DNA of 64,000 nucleotides from PFJX01 sp040751755 (GTDB taxonomy: Bacteria; Pseudomonadota; Gammaproteobacteria; Burkholderiales; Thiobacillaceae), in contig JBFMHC010000010.1 of NCBI GenBank assembly GCA_040751755.1, forward strand, positions 124,001-188,000. Reading direction: 5' to 3'. The translations under genes and the position numbers were made by a program. This document shows positions 1 through 8,476 of the stretch, piece by piece (the stretch's first letter is position 1; the number at the start of each line of letters is the position of its first letter). A model generated the notes under the pieces. That model saw nothing but the letters and a program-made list of their open reading frames with translations. It made no database searches and had not been told where the DNA came from.

Positions 1-1022
1 GCTACCCCAGCCTGCCGCGCTTCCTCGACGAGCTGCGCCGCCTGCGCGACAAGGCCGGCCAGGACGGTCCGGACGAGGCGCCGGCGGCGGGCGGCGAGCG
101 CGTGCGCATGCTCACCGTGCACAGCGCCAAGGGCCTGGAGTCCCCCGTGGTGTTCCTCATCAAGACGGATGCCGGCGCCGGGCGCGACGACCCCTACGGT
201 GTGCTCATGGACTGGCCCCCCGAGTCGGACCGGCCCACGCACTTCTCGCTGCACGGCCCCCTGGAGTGGCGCGGCCCCGGGCGCGACGTCCTGATCGAGC
301 AGGAAAGGCGGCAGGCCGAGGTGGAGCGCCTCAACCTGCTCTATGTCGCCATGACCCGCGCGCGTCAGGCCCTGTTGGTCTCCGGCGTGCGCGAGGGCGA
401 AACGGCGGTCGGCTGGCTGGGCGAGCTGGAGGTGGCGCTGGAACGGGCGCGGACGGAGATCGAGGCATTGCCGCGGATGGCCTGGCTGCCCCAGGACACG
501 GTGCCAGAGAAGGCGGCGGCGGCGGCGGAGACGCCGCCGCCTCTCCCCGAAGGCATTGGCACGCGCCGCGCCGCCGAGCGCGCCGAGGCCACCTTCGGCA
601 TCCGGCTGCATGCCTGGCTGGAGCACCGCACCCAGGGCCGCGGCGAGGCGGAGACCAGGGCACTTCTCGGCCTCGACGCGGCGACCGCCGAGGCGGTGGC
701 GGCGCAGGCGGGGCGCATCCTGGCGATCCCCGAGCTGGCGCCGGCCTTCGACCCGGCGCGCCATCTGCGCGCCCACAACGAGCTGGAATTCCTCGACGCC
801 GAGGGACGCAGCGCGCGCATGGACCGGCTGGTGGAGTTCGCCGACGAGGTGTGGGTGCTGGACTACAAGAGCGGCGGCCTCGACGAACCCGACCTGAAGC
901 TTCGCGCCCTGCCGCACCTCGCGCAGATCGAGGGCTACCGCCGCGCCGCCGCGGCCCTGTATCCGGGCAAGCCGGTGCGCGCGGCGCTGGTGTTCGCGGA
1001 TGCGCGGGTCGCCTGGCTGTGA
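1..1022 (+). CDS. UvrD/RecB-type helicase-nuclease, 3' part only
   Basis: This is the C-terminal part of a superfamily 1 DNA helicase fused to a RecB-type nuclease; the 5' end lies outside the window and the frame is open from base 3. Helicase motif V (RMLTVHSAKGLE) and motif VI (LLYVAMTRARQALLVSG) are visible, followed by the PDDEXK nuclease signature DRLVEF...WVLDYKSG and a QIEGYRRA segment near the end. Such enzymes unwind and trim double-strand DNA ends for recombination repair (AddA or RecB like). Only about 340 residues are present, so AddA, RecB and other UvrD-like nucleases cannot be separated, and the AddB/RecC partner, if any, would lie upstream. Confidence 0.85.
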   Translation, partial: YPSLPRFLDELRRLRDKAGQDGPDEAPAAGGERVRMLTVHSAKGLESPVVFLIKTDAGAGRDDPYGVLMDWPPESDRPTHFSLHGPLEWRGPGRDVLIEQERRQAEVERLNLLYVAMTRARQALLVSGVREGETAVGWLGELEVALERARTEIEALPRMAWLPQDTVPEKAAAAAETPPPLPEGIGTRRAAERAEATFGIRLHAWLEHRTQGRGEAETRALLGLDAATAEAVAAQAGRILAIPELAPAFDPARHLRAHNELEFLDAEGRSARMDRLVEFADEVWVLDYKSGGLDEPDLKLRALPHLAQIEGYRRAAAALYPGKPVRAALVFADARVAWL

Positions 1023-1061
1023 GCGGCTCAAGTCGGGGCAGCATCTGCCGATAAACCCCTC

Positions 1062-1982
1062 ATGGAAAACCACGATATCCCGCCCCGCGACAGGCCCGCC
1101 ACCCTGCTGGTGGTGGACGACGAGGAATACAACCGCGACATCATCGGCGAATTCCTGCGTGACAAGGACTACACGCTCGAATACGCGGCGGACGGCCAGG
1201 AGGCCTGGGACATGCTCGACGCCTGGCCCGCCGATTACGACGCCGTGCTGCTGGACCGCATGATGCCGCGCCTGGACGGCATCGAACTGCTCAGGCGCAT
1301 CAAGGCCGACCCGCGCCTGGCCGCCATCCCGGTGATCCTGCAGACCGCCGCCACCGCCCCGCAGGAGGTGAGCGAGGGCCTGCGCCTGGGCGCCTACTAC
1401 TATCTGGCCAAGCCCTTCCCGCGCGAGGCCCTGGAGGCGGTGGTCGCCACCGCCCTCGCGGACAGCCATAACCAGCGCAGGATGCGCGGCGCCCTGGCGC
1501 GCACGCAGCGCGTCCTGCACCTGCTGCGCGAGGCCCGCTTCGCCTTCCGCGACCTCGGCGAGGCGCGCGGTCTGGCGGCGGAGCTCGCCAGCCGCGCCGC
1601 CGCGCCCGACAGCGTGGTGATCGGCCTCACCGAGCTGATGATCAACGCCGTCGAGCACGGCAATCTCGGCATCGACTACGCCGCGAAGAGCGCGCTCCTC
1701 GGCGAGGGGCGCTGGGAAGACGAAGTGACGCGGCGCCTCGCCGACCCCGCCTACGCGGGCCGCCGGGTCACGGTCAGCTGCGTGTTCGCGGACGGCCTGG
1801 CCACCCTCACCATCCGGGACGAGGGCGGCGGCTTCGACTGGCAGGAATACCTCGAACTGCGCCCGAGCCGGGCCTTCGACCTACACGGGCGCGGCATTGC
1901 CCTGGCGCGGCAGCTCTCCTTCGACAGCCTGGAGTACCTCGGCAACGGCAATGCCGTGCGGGTGACCTTCCCAGTGGCTTGA
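1062..1982 (+). CDS. Response regulator fused to anti-sigma-type ATPase domain
   Basis: The 306-residue protein starts with a receiver domain (VVDDEEYNRDI, phospho-acceptor Asp in LLDRMMP, conserved Lys in LAKPFP), then a linker and a C-terminal HATPase domain with N-box LTELMINAVEHGN, G1 DEGGGFDW and G2 HGRGIALARQL. That ATPase type is the RsbW/SpoIIAB-like serine kinase or anti-sigma fold, not a classical histidine kinase, since there is no H-box dimerisation domain. The likely role is partner switching driven by aspartate phosphorylation. No STAS antagonist, PP2C phosphatase or sigma factor lies beside it, so partners are unknown. It starts 40 bp after the helicase gene and 41 bp before argJ. 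Confidence 0.85.
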   Translation: MENHDIPPRDRPATLLVVDDEEYNRDIIGEFLRDKDYTLEYAADGQEAWDMLDAWPADYDAVLLDRMMPRLDGIELLRRIKADPRLAAIPVILQTAATAPQEVSEGLRLGAYYYLAKPFPREALEAVVATALADSHNQRRMRGALARTQRVLHLLREARFAFRDLGEARGLAAELASRAAAPDSVVIGLTELMINAVEHGNLGIDYAAKSALLGEGRWEDEVTRRLADPAYAGRRVTVSCVFADGLATLTIRDEGGGFDWQEYLELRPSRAFDLHGRGIALARQLSFDSLEYLGNGNAVRVTFPVA

Positions 1983-2022
1983 GCCCTACAATGGCGTGGT
2001 TGCCAACCCGAAACCGCGCGCC

Positions 2023-3252
2023 ATGCCCGTCAACCTGACCAACCCCGACCCCGCCACCCTCCTCCCCGTTCCCGGCGTCCACCTCGGCATCGCCAGCGCC
2101 GGCATCAAGAAGCCCGGCCGCAAGGACCTGCTGGTGATGTCCATCGCCCACGACGCCGAGGTAGTCGGCGTGTTCACGCAGAACCGCTTCTGCGCCGCGC
2201 CGGTGACGGTATGCCGGGAACACCTGCACGGCGACGGCGGCATCCGCGCCCTGGTGGTCAATACCGGCAATGCCAATGCCGGCACCGGCGAGCAGGGCCT
2301 GCGCGACGCGCGCGACACCTGCGCCGCGGTGGCCGAGTGCATGGGGCTGAAGCCGGAACAGGTGCTGCCCTTCTCCACCGGCGTGATCCTCGAACCGCTG
2401 CCGGTGGACAAGATCGTCGCCGCCCTGCCCGCCGCCGTCGCCGACCTCAAAGCCGACAACTGGGCGGATGCCGCGCAGGCCATCATGACCACCGACATCG
2501 TCGCCAAGGCCGCCTCGCGCAGGTTCCGCCTGGGTGATCGGGAGTTCACCCTCACCGGAATCGCCAAGGGCTCCGGCATGATCCACCCCAACATGGCCAC
2601 CATGCTGTCCTTCCTCGCCACCGACGCGCCCGTGTCGTGCGAGGCACTGGAGGCGATCCTGCGTTACGCGGTGAACAAATCCTTCAACTGCATCACGGTG
2701 GACGGCGACACCTCCACCAACGATTCCTGCATCCTCATCGCCACCGGCGCTACCGAAGCCCCCGTGCTCATGGACGACGGCGACCCGCGCTTCCCCGCCC
2801 TGCGCGACGCGGTGACGGACCTGATGATCCAGCTCGCCCAGGCCATCGTGCGCGACGGCGAGGGCGCCACCAAATTCATGGAGATCGCCGTGGAAGGCGG
2901 CCGTGACGAGGCGGAATGCAGGCAGGTGGCCTACGCCATCGCCCGCTCGCCCCTGGTGAAGACGGCCTTCTTCGCCTCCGACCCCAACCTCGGCCGCATC
3001 CTCGCCGCCGTCGGCTATGCCGGCATCGCCGACCTGGACGTCGACCGCGTCAAGCTGTGGCTGGGCGACGTGCTGGTCACGGAAAACGGCGGCCGCGCCG
3101 CCGCCTATCGCGAGGAACAGGGCGCGGCGGTGATGAAGGCGCCGGAGATCCGCGTGCGCGTCGCCCTCGACCGCGGCAGTGCCGCCGCCACCGTGTGGAC
3201 CTGTGACTTCTCCTACGACTATGTGAAGATCAACGCCGAATACCGCAGTTGA
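2023..3252 (+). CDS. argJ: Arginine biosynthesis bifunctional protein ArgJ
   Basis: Glutamate N-acetyltransferase/N-acetylglutamate synthase of the cyclic arginine pathway, 409 residues from the ATG at 2023. A GTG at 1996 would add nine residues (VANPKPRAM), but conservation starts with VPGVHLGIASAGIKK. The autocleavage region KGSGMIHPNMATML lies near residues 181-194; its Thr is the catalytic nucleophile and new N-terminus of the beta chain in this family. The C-terminus ends NAEYRS, the usual ArgJ ending. The next gene starts 8 bp downstream, so the two are probably co-transcribed. Confidence 0.96.
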   Translation: MPVNLTNPDPATLLPVPGVHLGIASAGIKKPGRKDLLVMSIAHDAEVVGVFTQNRFCAAPVTVCREHLHGDGGIRALVVNTGNANAGTGEQGLRDARDTCAAVAECMGLKPEQVLPFSTGVILEPLPVDKIVAALPAAVADLKADNWADAAQAIMTTDIVAKAASRRFRLGDREFTLTGIAKGSGMIHPNMATMLSFLATDAPVSCEALEAILRYAVNKSFNCITVDGDTSTNDSCILIATGATEAPVLMDDGDPRFPALRDAVTDLMIQLAQAIVRDGEGATKFMEIAVEGGRDEAECRQVAYAIARSPLVKTAFFASDPNLGRILAAVGYAGIADLDVDRVKLWLGDVLVTENGGRAAAYREEQGAAVMKAPEIRVRVALDRGSAAATVWTCDFSYDYVKINAEYRS

Positions 3253-3259
3253 ACAAGCG

Positions 3260-4195
3260 ATGAACGAAGAAGAATTCCTTGCCGGGGAGGACGGCCGGCC
3301 CATCTACCAGGTCTCGCCCGAGCTGGCCCTGCTGGTGGCGCGCGGCAACGAGCTGCTCGGCCGCCTGGAGGCCTGGCTGCCGCCCGCGCCGCCGGTCATC
3401 GACTGGCGCCACACCCTGGCCTGCCGCTGGCGCCGGCACATGGGCCAGGGCCGCCTGGCGCCGGTCGCCCACCTCAACTGCCCGCCCTGGGACGCGCTCA
3501 GCGGCATCGACGAGCAGAAGGCGGCGCTGGATCGCAACACGCGCCAGTTCCTCAAGGGCCTGCCGGCCAACAACGTGCTGCTCGCGGGCAGCCGGGGTTG
3601 CGGCAAGTCCTCCCTGGTCAAGGCCCTGCTGCCGCGCTATGCAAAGCAGAAGCTGCGCCTCATCGAGGTGGACCGCGACGACCTGATCGACCTGCCGGAG
3701 ATCAGCGAGCGCCTCGCCGGCCTGCCCTGGCGCTTCATCCTGTTCGCCGACGACCTCTCCTTCGAACCCGGCGATGCCGCCTACAAGCCGCTCAAGGCTG
3801 CGCTCGACGGCTCGGTCGCGGGACTGCCCGAGAACGTGCTGATCGCCGCCACCTCCAACCGCCGCCACCTCATGCCCGAGTTCATGCACGAGAATCTCGC
3901 CTCAGGCCACGACGAGCACGGCGAGGTACGGCCCGGCGAGGGCATCGAGGAGAAGGTCAGCCTGTCCGACCGCTTCGGCCTCACCCTCACCTTCTGGCCG
4001 TTCAACCAGGACGACTACCTGGCGATCGTCGCCGGCTGGGTGGCGGCCCTCGGCGGCACGCCCGGCGAGGCGATGCGCCTGGAGGCCCTGCAATGGGCGA
4101 TGCAGCGCGGCGGCCGCTCCGGCCGCGTGGCGCAGCAGTTCGCGCGCGACTGGGTGGGCCGCCAGGGCCTGCGCGGCAGGCGCAAGGGGCGGTGA
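3260..4195 (+). CDS. DUF815-family AAA+ ATPase
   Basis: A 311-residue P-loop ATPase with Walker A GSRGCGKSSL near residue 110 and a Walker B-like strand FILFADDLSFE near residue 160, then an arginine-rich sensor region (ATSNRRHLMPEFM). The architecture fits the DUF815 family, often found next to argJ in betaproteobacteria. The biochemical function is not established. There is no signal peptide or membrane segment, so it is cytosolic. It ends 1 bp before comM starts. Confidence 0.85.
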   Translation: MNEEEFLAGEDGRPIYQVSPELALLVARGNELLGRLEAWLPPAPPVIDWRHTLACRWRRHMGQGRLAPVAHLNCPPWDALSGIDEQKAALDRNTRQFLKGLPANNVLLAGSRGCGKSSLVKALLPRYAKQKLRLIEVDRDDLIDLPEISERLAGLPWRFILFADDLSFEPGDAAYKPLKAALDGSVAGLPENVLIAATSNRRHLMPEFMHENLASGHDEHGEVRPGEGIEEKVSLSDRFGLTLTFWPFNQDDYLAIVAGWVAALGGTPGEAMRLEALQWAMQRGGRSGRVAQQFARDWVGRQGLRGRRKGR

Positions 4196-4196
4196 G

Positions 4197-5699
4197 ATGA
4201 GCCTGGCCGTGGTGCGCAGCCGCGCCCTCGCCGGCATGGAGGCGCCAGAGGTTCTGGTGGAGGCGCACCTCGCCAACGGCCTGCCGGCCTTCACCCTGGT
4301 CGGCCTGCCGGAGGCGGAGGTGAAGGAGGCGCGCGACCGGGTACGCGCCGCCCTGCTGCAGTCCGGCTTCGAGTTCCCGCAGCGCCGCATCACCGTCAAC
4401 CTCGCCCCCGCCGACCTGCCCAAGGAGTCCGGCCGCTTCGACCTGCCGATCGCCCTCGGCCTGCTCGCCGCCTCCGGACAGATCCCCGGCAAGGCCCTGG
4501 AAGGCTATGAGTTCGCCGGCGAGCTGGCCCTCACCGGCGCGCTGCGGCCGATCCGCGGCGCCCTTGCCATGATGCTCTCCGCCGCGCGCGACGGGCGCGC
4601 CTTCATCCTGCCGGCGGCCAGCGCCGAGGAGGCGGCGCAGCTGCGCGACGCCGAGGTCTACGGCGCCGCCAGCCTGCTCGAGGTGTGCGCACACCTGATG
4701 CAGCGCGCCAGCCTGGCGCGCGTTGTTCCACGTGAAACAGGCGACGCGCCCCCCTACCCCGATCTCGCCGACGTCAAGGGCCAGCAGGCCGCGCGGCGCG
4801 CCCTCGAGGTCGCTGCCGCCGGCGGCCACTCCCTGCTCATGAGCGGCCCGCCCGGCAGCGGCAAGTCCATGCTGGCGGCGCGCCTGCCGGGCATCCTGCC
4901 GCCGATGAGCGACGACGAGGCCCTGCAGTCCGCCGCCGTGCTCTCCCTGGGCGGCGCCTTCCGCCCCGATGCCTGGGGCCAGCGCCCCTACCGCGCGCCG
5001 CACCACACCGCCTCCGGCGTGGCCCTGGTGGGCGGCGGCAACCCGCCGCGCCCCGGCGAGGTGAGCCAGGCCACGCACGGCGTACTGTTCCTCGACGAGC
5101 TGCCGGAGTTCGACCGCAAGGCCCTGGAGGTGCTGCGCGAGCCCCTGGAGAACGGCCACATCACCATCTCGCGCGCGGCGCGGCAGGCCGACTTCCCGGC
5201 GCGCTTCCAGCTGGTGGCGGCGATGAACCCCTGCCCCTGCGGCTTCCTCGGCCACCCTTCCGGACGCTGCCGCTGCTCGCCCGACCAGGTGGCGCGCTAC
5301 CGCGGCCGCCTGTCCGGCCCCCTGCTCGACCGCATCGACCTGCACGTCGAGGTGCCTGCCCTGCCCGAGGCCGAACTGACCCAGGTGGGCGCCGGCGAGG
5401 AATCCGCCACGGTGCGCAAGCGCGTGTGCGCCGCGCGGGCACGGCAGATCGCGCGCCAGGGCAAGCCCAACGCGCACCTCGCGGGCAAGGAGATCGAGCG
5501 CCATTGCGCGCCCGACGAGGCGGCACTTGGCCTGATCAGGCAGGCCATCGCCCGCCTCAACCTCTCGGCGCGCGGCTACCACCGAATCCTGCGCGTCGCG
5601 CGCAGCATCGCCGACCTCGACGCCGCGCCGCTGATCCGCGCCGCGCACATGGCCGAGGCCGTGCAATACCGTCGCCTGGCCGGCGGCCTTTCCGCCTGA
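4197..5699 (+). CDS. comM: YifB/ComM-family Mg-chelatase-like AAA ATPase
   Basis: This 500-residue protein has the ComM/YifB order: an N-terminal Lon-protease-like fold (LVGLPEAEVKEARDRVRAAL), a Mg-chelatase AAA+ core with Walker A GPPGSGKSM near residue 218 and Walker B GVLFLDELPEF near residue 295, a Cys-rich segment (CPCGFLGHPSGRCRC) and a C-terminal helical domain. Characterised ComM is a hexameric helicase that promotes branch migration during natural transformation; transformability here is inference. A parS-like site (4724-4739) is embedded in the coding sequence and read as VVPRET. Confidence 0.93.
   Translation: MSLAVVRSRALAGMEAPEVLVEAHLANGLPAFTLVGLPEAEVKEARDRVRAALLQSGFEFPQRRITVNLAPADLPKESGRFDLPIALGLLAASGQIPGKALEGYEFAGELALTGALRPIRGALAMMLSAARDGRAFILPAASAEEAAQLRDAEVYGAASLLEVCAHLMQRASLARVVPRETGDAPPYPDLADVKGQQAARRALEVAAAGGHSLLMSGPPGSGKSMLAARLPGILPPMSDDEALQSAAVLSLGGAFRPDAWGQRPYRAPHHTASGVALVGGGNPPRPGEVSQATHGVLFLDELPEFDRKALEVLREPLENGHITISRAARQADFPARFQLVAAMNPCPCGFLGHPSGRCRCSPDQVARYRGRLSGPLLDRIDLHVEVPALPEAELTQVGAGEESATVRKRVCAARARQIARQGKPNAHLAGKEIERHCAPDEAALGLIRQAIARLNLSARGYHRILRVARSIADLDAAPLIRAAHMAEAVQYRRLAGGLSA
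4724..4739. promoter_or_regulatory. parS-like ParB-binding site inside comM
   Basis: The sequence TGTTCCACGTGAAACA matches the 16-bp chromosomal parS consensus TGTTNCACGTGAAACA at every defined position. It is one of three such sites in the window and lies about 22 kb from parAB and 12 kb from the likely oriC. Confidence 0.85.
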
Positions 5700-5708
5700 G
5701 CACACGAC

Positions 5709-6740
5709 ATGAACCTGCTGGAAAACTGGACCGAGGAAAAGCGCTCCGCCTGGCTGTACCGCGTCGTCTCCGACGCCGAGTGCGGCACGCCGCGCCAGGT
5801 GCTGTTCCTGGAGCTGGCGCAGGTGGCCGAGAGGCAGGCGGGCATCTGGGCGGAACAGATCGCCCAGGCGGGCGGCAGCGTCCCCGACGCCTATGCCCCG
5901 GACCCGCGCACGCGCCTGATCGGCTGGCTGATCCCGCGCCTCGGCGTACGCGCGCTCAAGGGCGTGCTGGCCGCCATGAAGGTGCGCGGCATGAGCCTCT
6001 ACCACACGCCCCCGCAGCAGGGCATCCCCACGCGCCTCGACCAGATCGACGCCGACCGCCGCCAGGCCGGCGGCTCCGGCAATCTGCGCGCCGCGGTGTT
6101 CGGGGTCAATGATGGGCTGGTCTCCAACAGCAGCCTGATCCTCGGCGTCGCCGGTGCCGGCGCCGCCAGCGACATCATCCTGCTCTCCGGTGTCGCCGGC
6201 CTGCTCGCCGGGGCCTTCTCCATGGCCGCGGGCGAATACGTCTCGGTGCGTTCGCAGCGCGAGTTCCATGAATACCAGATGACCCTTGAGCGCGAGGAAC
6301 TGGAACAGTACCCACAGGAAGAGGCGGCGGAACTGGCGCTGATCTATGCCGCCAAGGGCATCGCCCCCGATCAGGCGCGGCAGATGGCCGATGCCCTGCT
6401 GCGGGACCCTGACCGCGCCCTCGATACCCTGGCGCGCGAGGAGCTGGGGCTGAACCCGGACGAGCTCGGCGCGCCATGGGGGGCGGCGATCAGCTCCTTC
6501 CTCGCCTTCGCCATCGGCGCCGGGCTGCCGGTGCTGCCCTACCTCATCCTATCGGGCGCCTCGGCCCTGCTCGGCGTGCTGGCGACGACCGCGATCGCCC
6601 TGTTCGGCGTTGGCGCGGCGATCAGCCTGTTCACCGGCCGCCACGCCCTGCTCGGGGGTCTGCGCATGTTGCTGATAGGCGCCGCCGCCGGCGCCGCCAC
6701 CTGGGGCATCGGCAGGGCCCTGGGCGTGGCCCTGGGTTAG
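5709..6740 (+). CDS. Ferritin-like/VIT1 fusion membrane protein (MbfA-like)
   Basis: The 343-residue protein has an N-terminal soluble helical domain (about 1-120) with Glu-containing helices (VLFLELAQVAERQAGIWAEQI) resembling the ferritin-like part of erythrin/VIT proteins. A VIT1/CCC1 domain follows (NLRAAVFGVNDGLVSNSSLILGV near 125-150, then AGAFSMAAGEYVSVRSQRE). About five membrane segments are expected, the last three after residue 255. VIT1 and MbfA proteins move Fe2+ or Mn2+ out of the cytosol, and the ferritin-like part would bind the metal first. It begins 9 bp after comM; no Fur box is evident. Confidence 0.88.
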   Translation: MNLLENWTEEKRSAWLYRVVSDAECGTPRQVLFLELAQVAERQAGIWAEQIAQAGGSVPDAYAPDPRTRLIGWLIPRLGVRALKGVLAAMKVRGMSLYHTPPQQGIPTRLDQIDADRRQAGGSGNLRAAVFGVNDGLVSNSSLILGVAGAGAASDIILLSGVAGLLAGAFSMAAGEYVSVRSQREFHEYQMTLEREELEQYPQEEAAELALIYAAKGIAPDQARQMADALLRDPDRALDTLAREELGLNPDELGAPWGAAISSFLAFAIGAGLPVLPYLILSGASALLGVLATTAIALFGVGAAISLFTGRHALLGGLRMLLIGAAAGAATWGIGRALGVALG

Positions 6741-6778
6741 AATCCCGCGATCCATTACGCCCCCAGGCCCTGTCGAGC

Positions 6779-7615
6779 ATGACCACCCGTACCTACAGCA
6801 TCGAGTTCTTCCCGCCCAAGACCGACGAGGGCGTCGCCAAGCTGCGCGAGGCGCGGCGCCAGCTCGCGCAGCTCAAGCCCAAGTTTTTCTCCGTGACCTT
6901 CGGCGCGGGCGGCTCGACGCAGGAGCGCACCCTGGAGACGGTGCTGGAGATCCAGGGAGAGGGGCTGGCGGCCGCGCCCCACCTGTCCTGCGTCGGCTCG
7001 ACGCGGGAAAACATCCGCAACATCCTGCAAATCTACAAGACCAGCGGCATCCGCCACATCGTCGCCCTGCGCGGCGACCTGCCCTCGGGCATGGCCGACC
7101 CGGGGGAATTCCGTTACGCCAACGAGCTGGTCGCCTTCATCCGCGCGGAGACGGGCGACTGGTTCGACATCGAGGTGGCCGCCTACCCCGAGGTGCACCC
7201 GCAGGCGCGCAGCTACCGCGAGGACCTGCTCAACTTCAAGCGCAAGTGCGACGCGGGGGCGAACGCGGCGATCACGCAGTATTTCTTCAACGCCGACGCC
7301 TATTTCAATTTCGTCGATGACTGCGCCGAGCTGGGCGTGAAACTGCCGATCGTGCCGGGCATCATGCCGATCTCCAACTACAGCCAGCTGGCGCGCTTCT
7401 CGGCCATGTGCGGCGCGGAGATCCCGCGCTGGATGGCACGGAAGATGGAGAGCTACCTGGACGACACCGCCTCTATTCGGGCCTTCGGCCTCGACGTGGT
7501 GACCGGCATGTGCGAGCGCCTGCTCGAGGGCGGCGCGCCCGGCCTGCACTTCTACACCCTCAACCAGGCCGGCCTGACCAGCACGATCTGGCAGCGCCTG
7601 GGGCTGGAACGATAG
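6779..7615 (+). CDS. metF: 5,10-methylenetetrahydrofolate reductase
   Basis: A 278-residue FAD-dependent TIM barrel that reduces methylene-THF to methyl-THF for methionine synthesis. The N-terminus MTTRTYSIEFFPPKTDEG carries the catalytic Glu of the family, with SVTFGAGGST and HLSCVG strands next and the folate-loop region around NFKRKCDAGANAAITQYFF. The ATG at 6779 is chosen because the frame upstream overlaps the VIT1 gene and MetF homology begins here. There are 38 bp between the genes and no room for a SAM or SAH riboswitch. Confidence 0.96.
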   Translation: MTTRTYSIEFFPPKTDEGVAKLREARRQLAQLKPKFFSVTFGAGGSTQERTLETVLEIQGEGLAAAPHLSCVGSTRENIRNILQIYKTSGIRHIVALRGDLPSGMADPGEFRYANELVAFIRAETGDWFDIEVAAYPEVHPQARSYREDLLNFKRKCDAGANAAITQYFFNADAYFNFVDDCAELGVKLPIVPGIMPISNYSQLARFSAMCGAEIPRWMARKMESYLDDTASIRAFGLDVVTGMCERLLEGGAPGLHFYTLNQAGLTSTIWQRLGLER

Positions 7616-7623
7616 GCGACGGA

Positions 7624-7650
7624 AAAAAAGAAGCCGGGTTGGACCCGGCG
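7624..7650 (-). terminator. Intrinsic terminator oriented to the minus strand
   Basis: A 7-bp stem GCCGGGT/ACCCGGC at 7633-7649 is flanked on its left by a run of A, so on the minus strand the hairpin is followed by TTCTTTTTTT. On the plus strand nothing T-rich follows. Both flanking genes are on the plus strand, so its orientation is unexpected. Confidence 0.55.
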
Positions 7651-7732
7651 TGAATGACGGACTTTAGAGATTAGTGTTGTCTCCCCTCCCTGAACCGTCC
7701 TGGCCCCAGTACCCGCAAGCCATGGGGCGCAT

Positions 7733-7771
7733 ACTAATGGCCTGCCCAGGCCTTGCAAATATGTCATTAGT
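7733..7771. promoter_or_regulatory. Nested inverted repeats upstream of the LuxR-type regulator
   Basis: ACTAATG at 7733-7739 is matched by CATTAGT at 7765-7771. Between them lies a tight palindrome GGCCTG-CC-CAGGCC (7739-7752). The element ends 44 bp before the regulator start. It looks like an operator, perhaps for autoregulation, but no binding family can be assigned. Confidence 0.45.
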
Positions 7772-7815
7772 TATGTCGACCATGCGGTACTGATAAGCCA
7801 AACAAGGAGGAACTC

Positions 7816-8448
7816 ATGCGCATTCTGCTGGCGGACGACCACCCCCTGTTCCGGGAAGGGGTGAAGCCGGTCCTGGAGAAACCGGACGACGACGTGGAAC
7901 TGCTGGAGGCGACCGACTATCCGTCGGCATTCGCCACCATGCACCGGGCGGGTGAGGTCGACCTCGCCCTGCTCGACCTCTACATGCCCGGCATGGATGG
8001 CCTGGAGGGGGTCAGCCGCTTTCGTTCCACCTTTCCCGACACCCCCGTGGTGGTCCTCTCCGCCTCCGAGCAGACCCAGGACATCCAGAAGCTCCTCGCT
8101 TACGGGGCGCTGGGCTACATCTCCAAGGCCTCGCACAGCGAGGCCATCCTTTCAGCGCTGCGCCAGGTCCTGTCCGGCGGCATCTACATCCCGCCCAGCC
8201 TGCTCGACCCGACCGGCGTGCCCAAGCCCCTGCCCGAGGGAATCCGCAACAGCCCGCTCACGGCGCGCCAGATCGACGTGCTGCGCGAGCTGGCGAAGGG
8301 TCTCAGCAACAAGCAGATCGCCGAGGTCCTCGACGTCACCGAGGGCACCGTGAAGATCCACCTGGCCGCCGTGTTCCGCATCCTCAAGGTCAACAACCGC
8401 ACCGAGGCGGTGCTGGTGGCCCAGAAGATGGGGCTGCACAAGACCTGA
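7816..8448 (+). CDS. NarL/LuxR-family response regulator
   Basis: A 210-residue response regulator with an N-terminal receiver (RILLADDHPLFREG, phospho-Asp in ALLDLYMPGMDG, Lys in YISKAS) and a C-terminal LuxR helix-turn-helix (LTARQIDVLRELAKGLSNKQIAEVLDVTEGTVKIHL). A strong ribosome site (AAGGAGG) precedes the ATG. The adjacent hybrid histidine kinase starts 28 bp downstream, so the pair is the obvious cognate system. Targets are unknown; nested inverted repeats upstream suggest autoregulation. Confidence 0.93.
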   Translation: MRILLADDHPLFREGVKPVLEKPDDDVELLEATDYPSAFATMHRAGEVDLALLDLYMPGMDGLEGVSRFRSTFPDTPVVVLSASEQTQDIQKLLAYGALGYISKASHSEAILSALRQVLSGGIYIPPSLLDPTGVPKPLPEGIRNSPLTARQIDVLRELAKGLSNKQIAEVLDVTEGTVKIHLAAVFRILKVNNRTEAVLVAQKMGLHKT

Positions 8449-8476
8449 GACGCTCGCCTCCGCCGGTTTCCAGGAC

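Noticed and set aside
6741..6778. SAM or SAH riboswitch before metF
   Set aside because: Only 38 bp separate the genes and no aptamer-like stem is visible.
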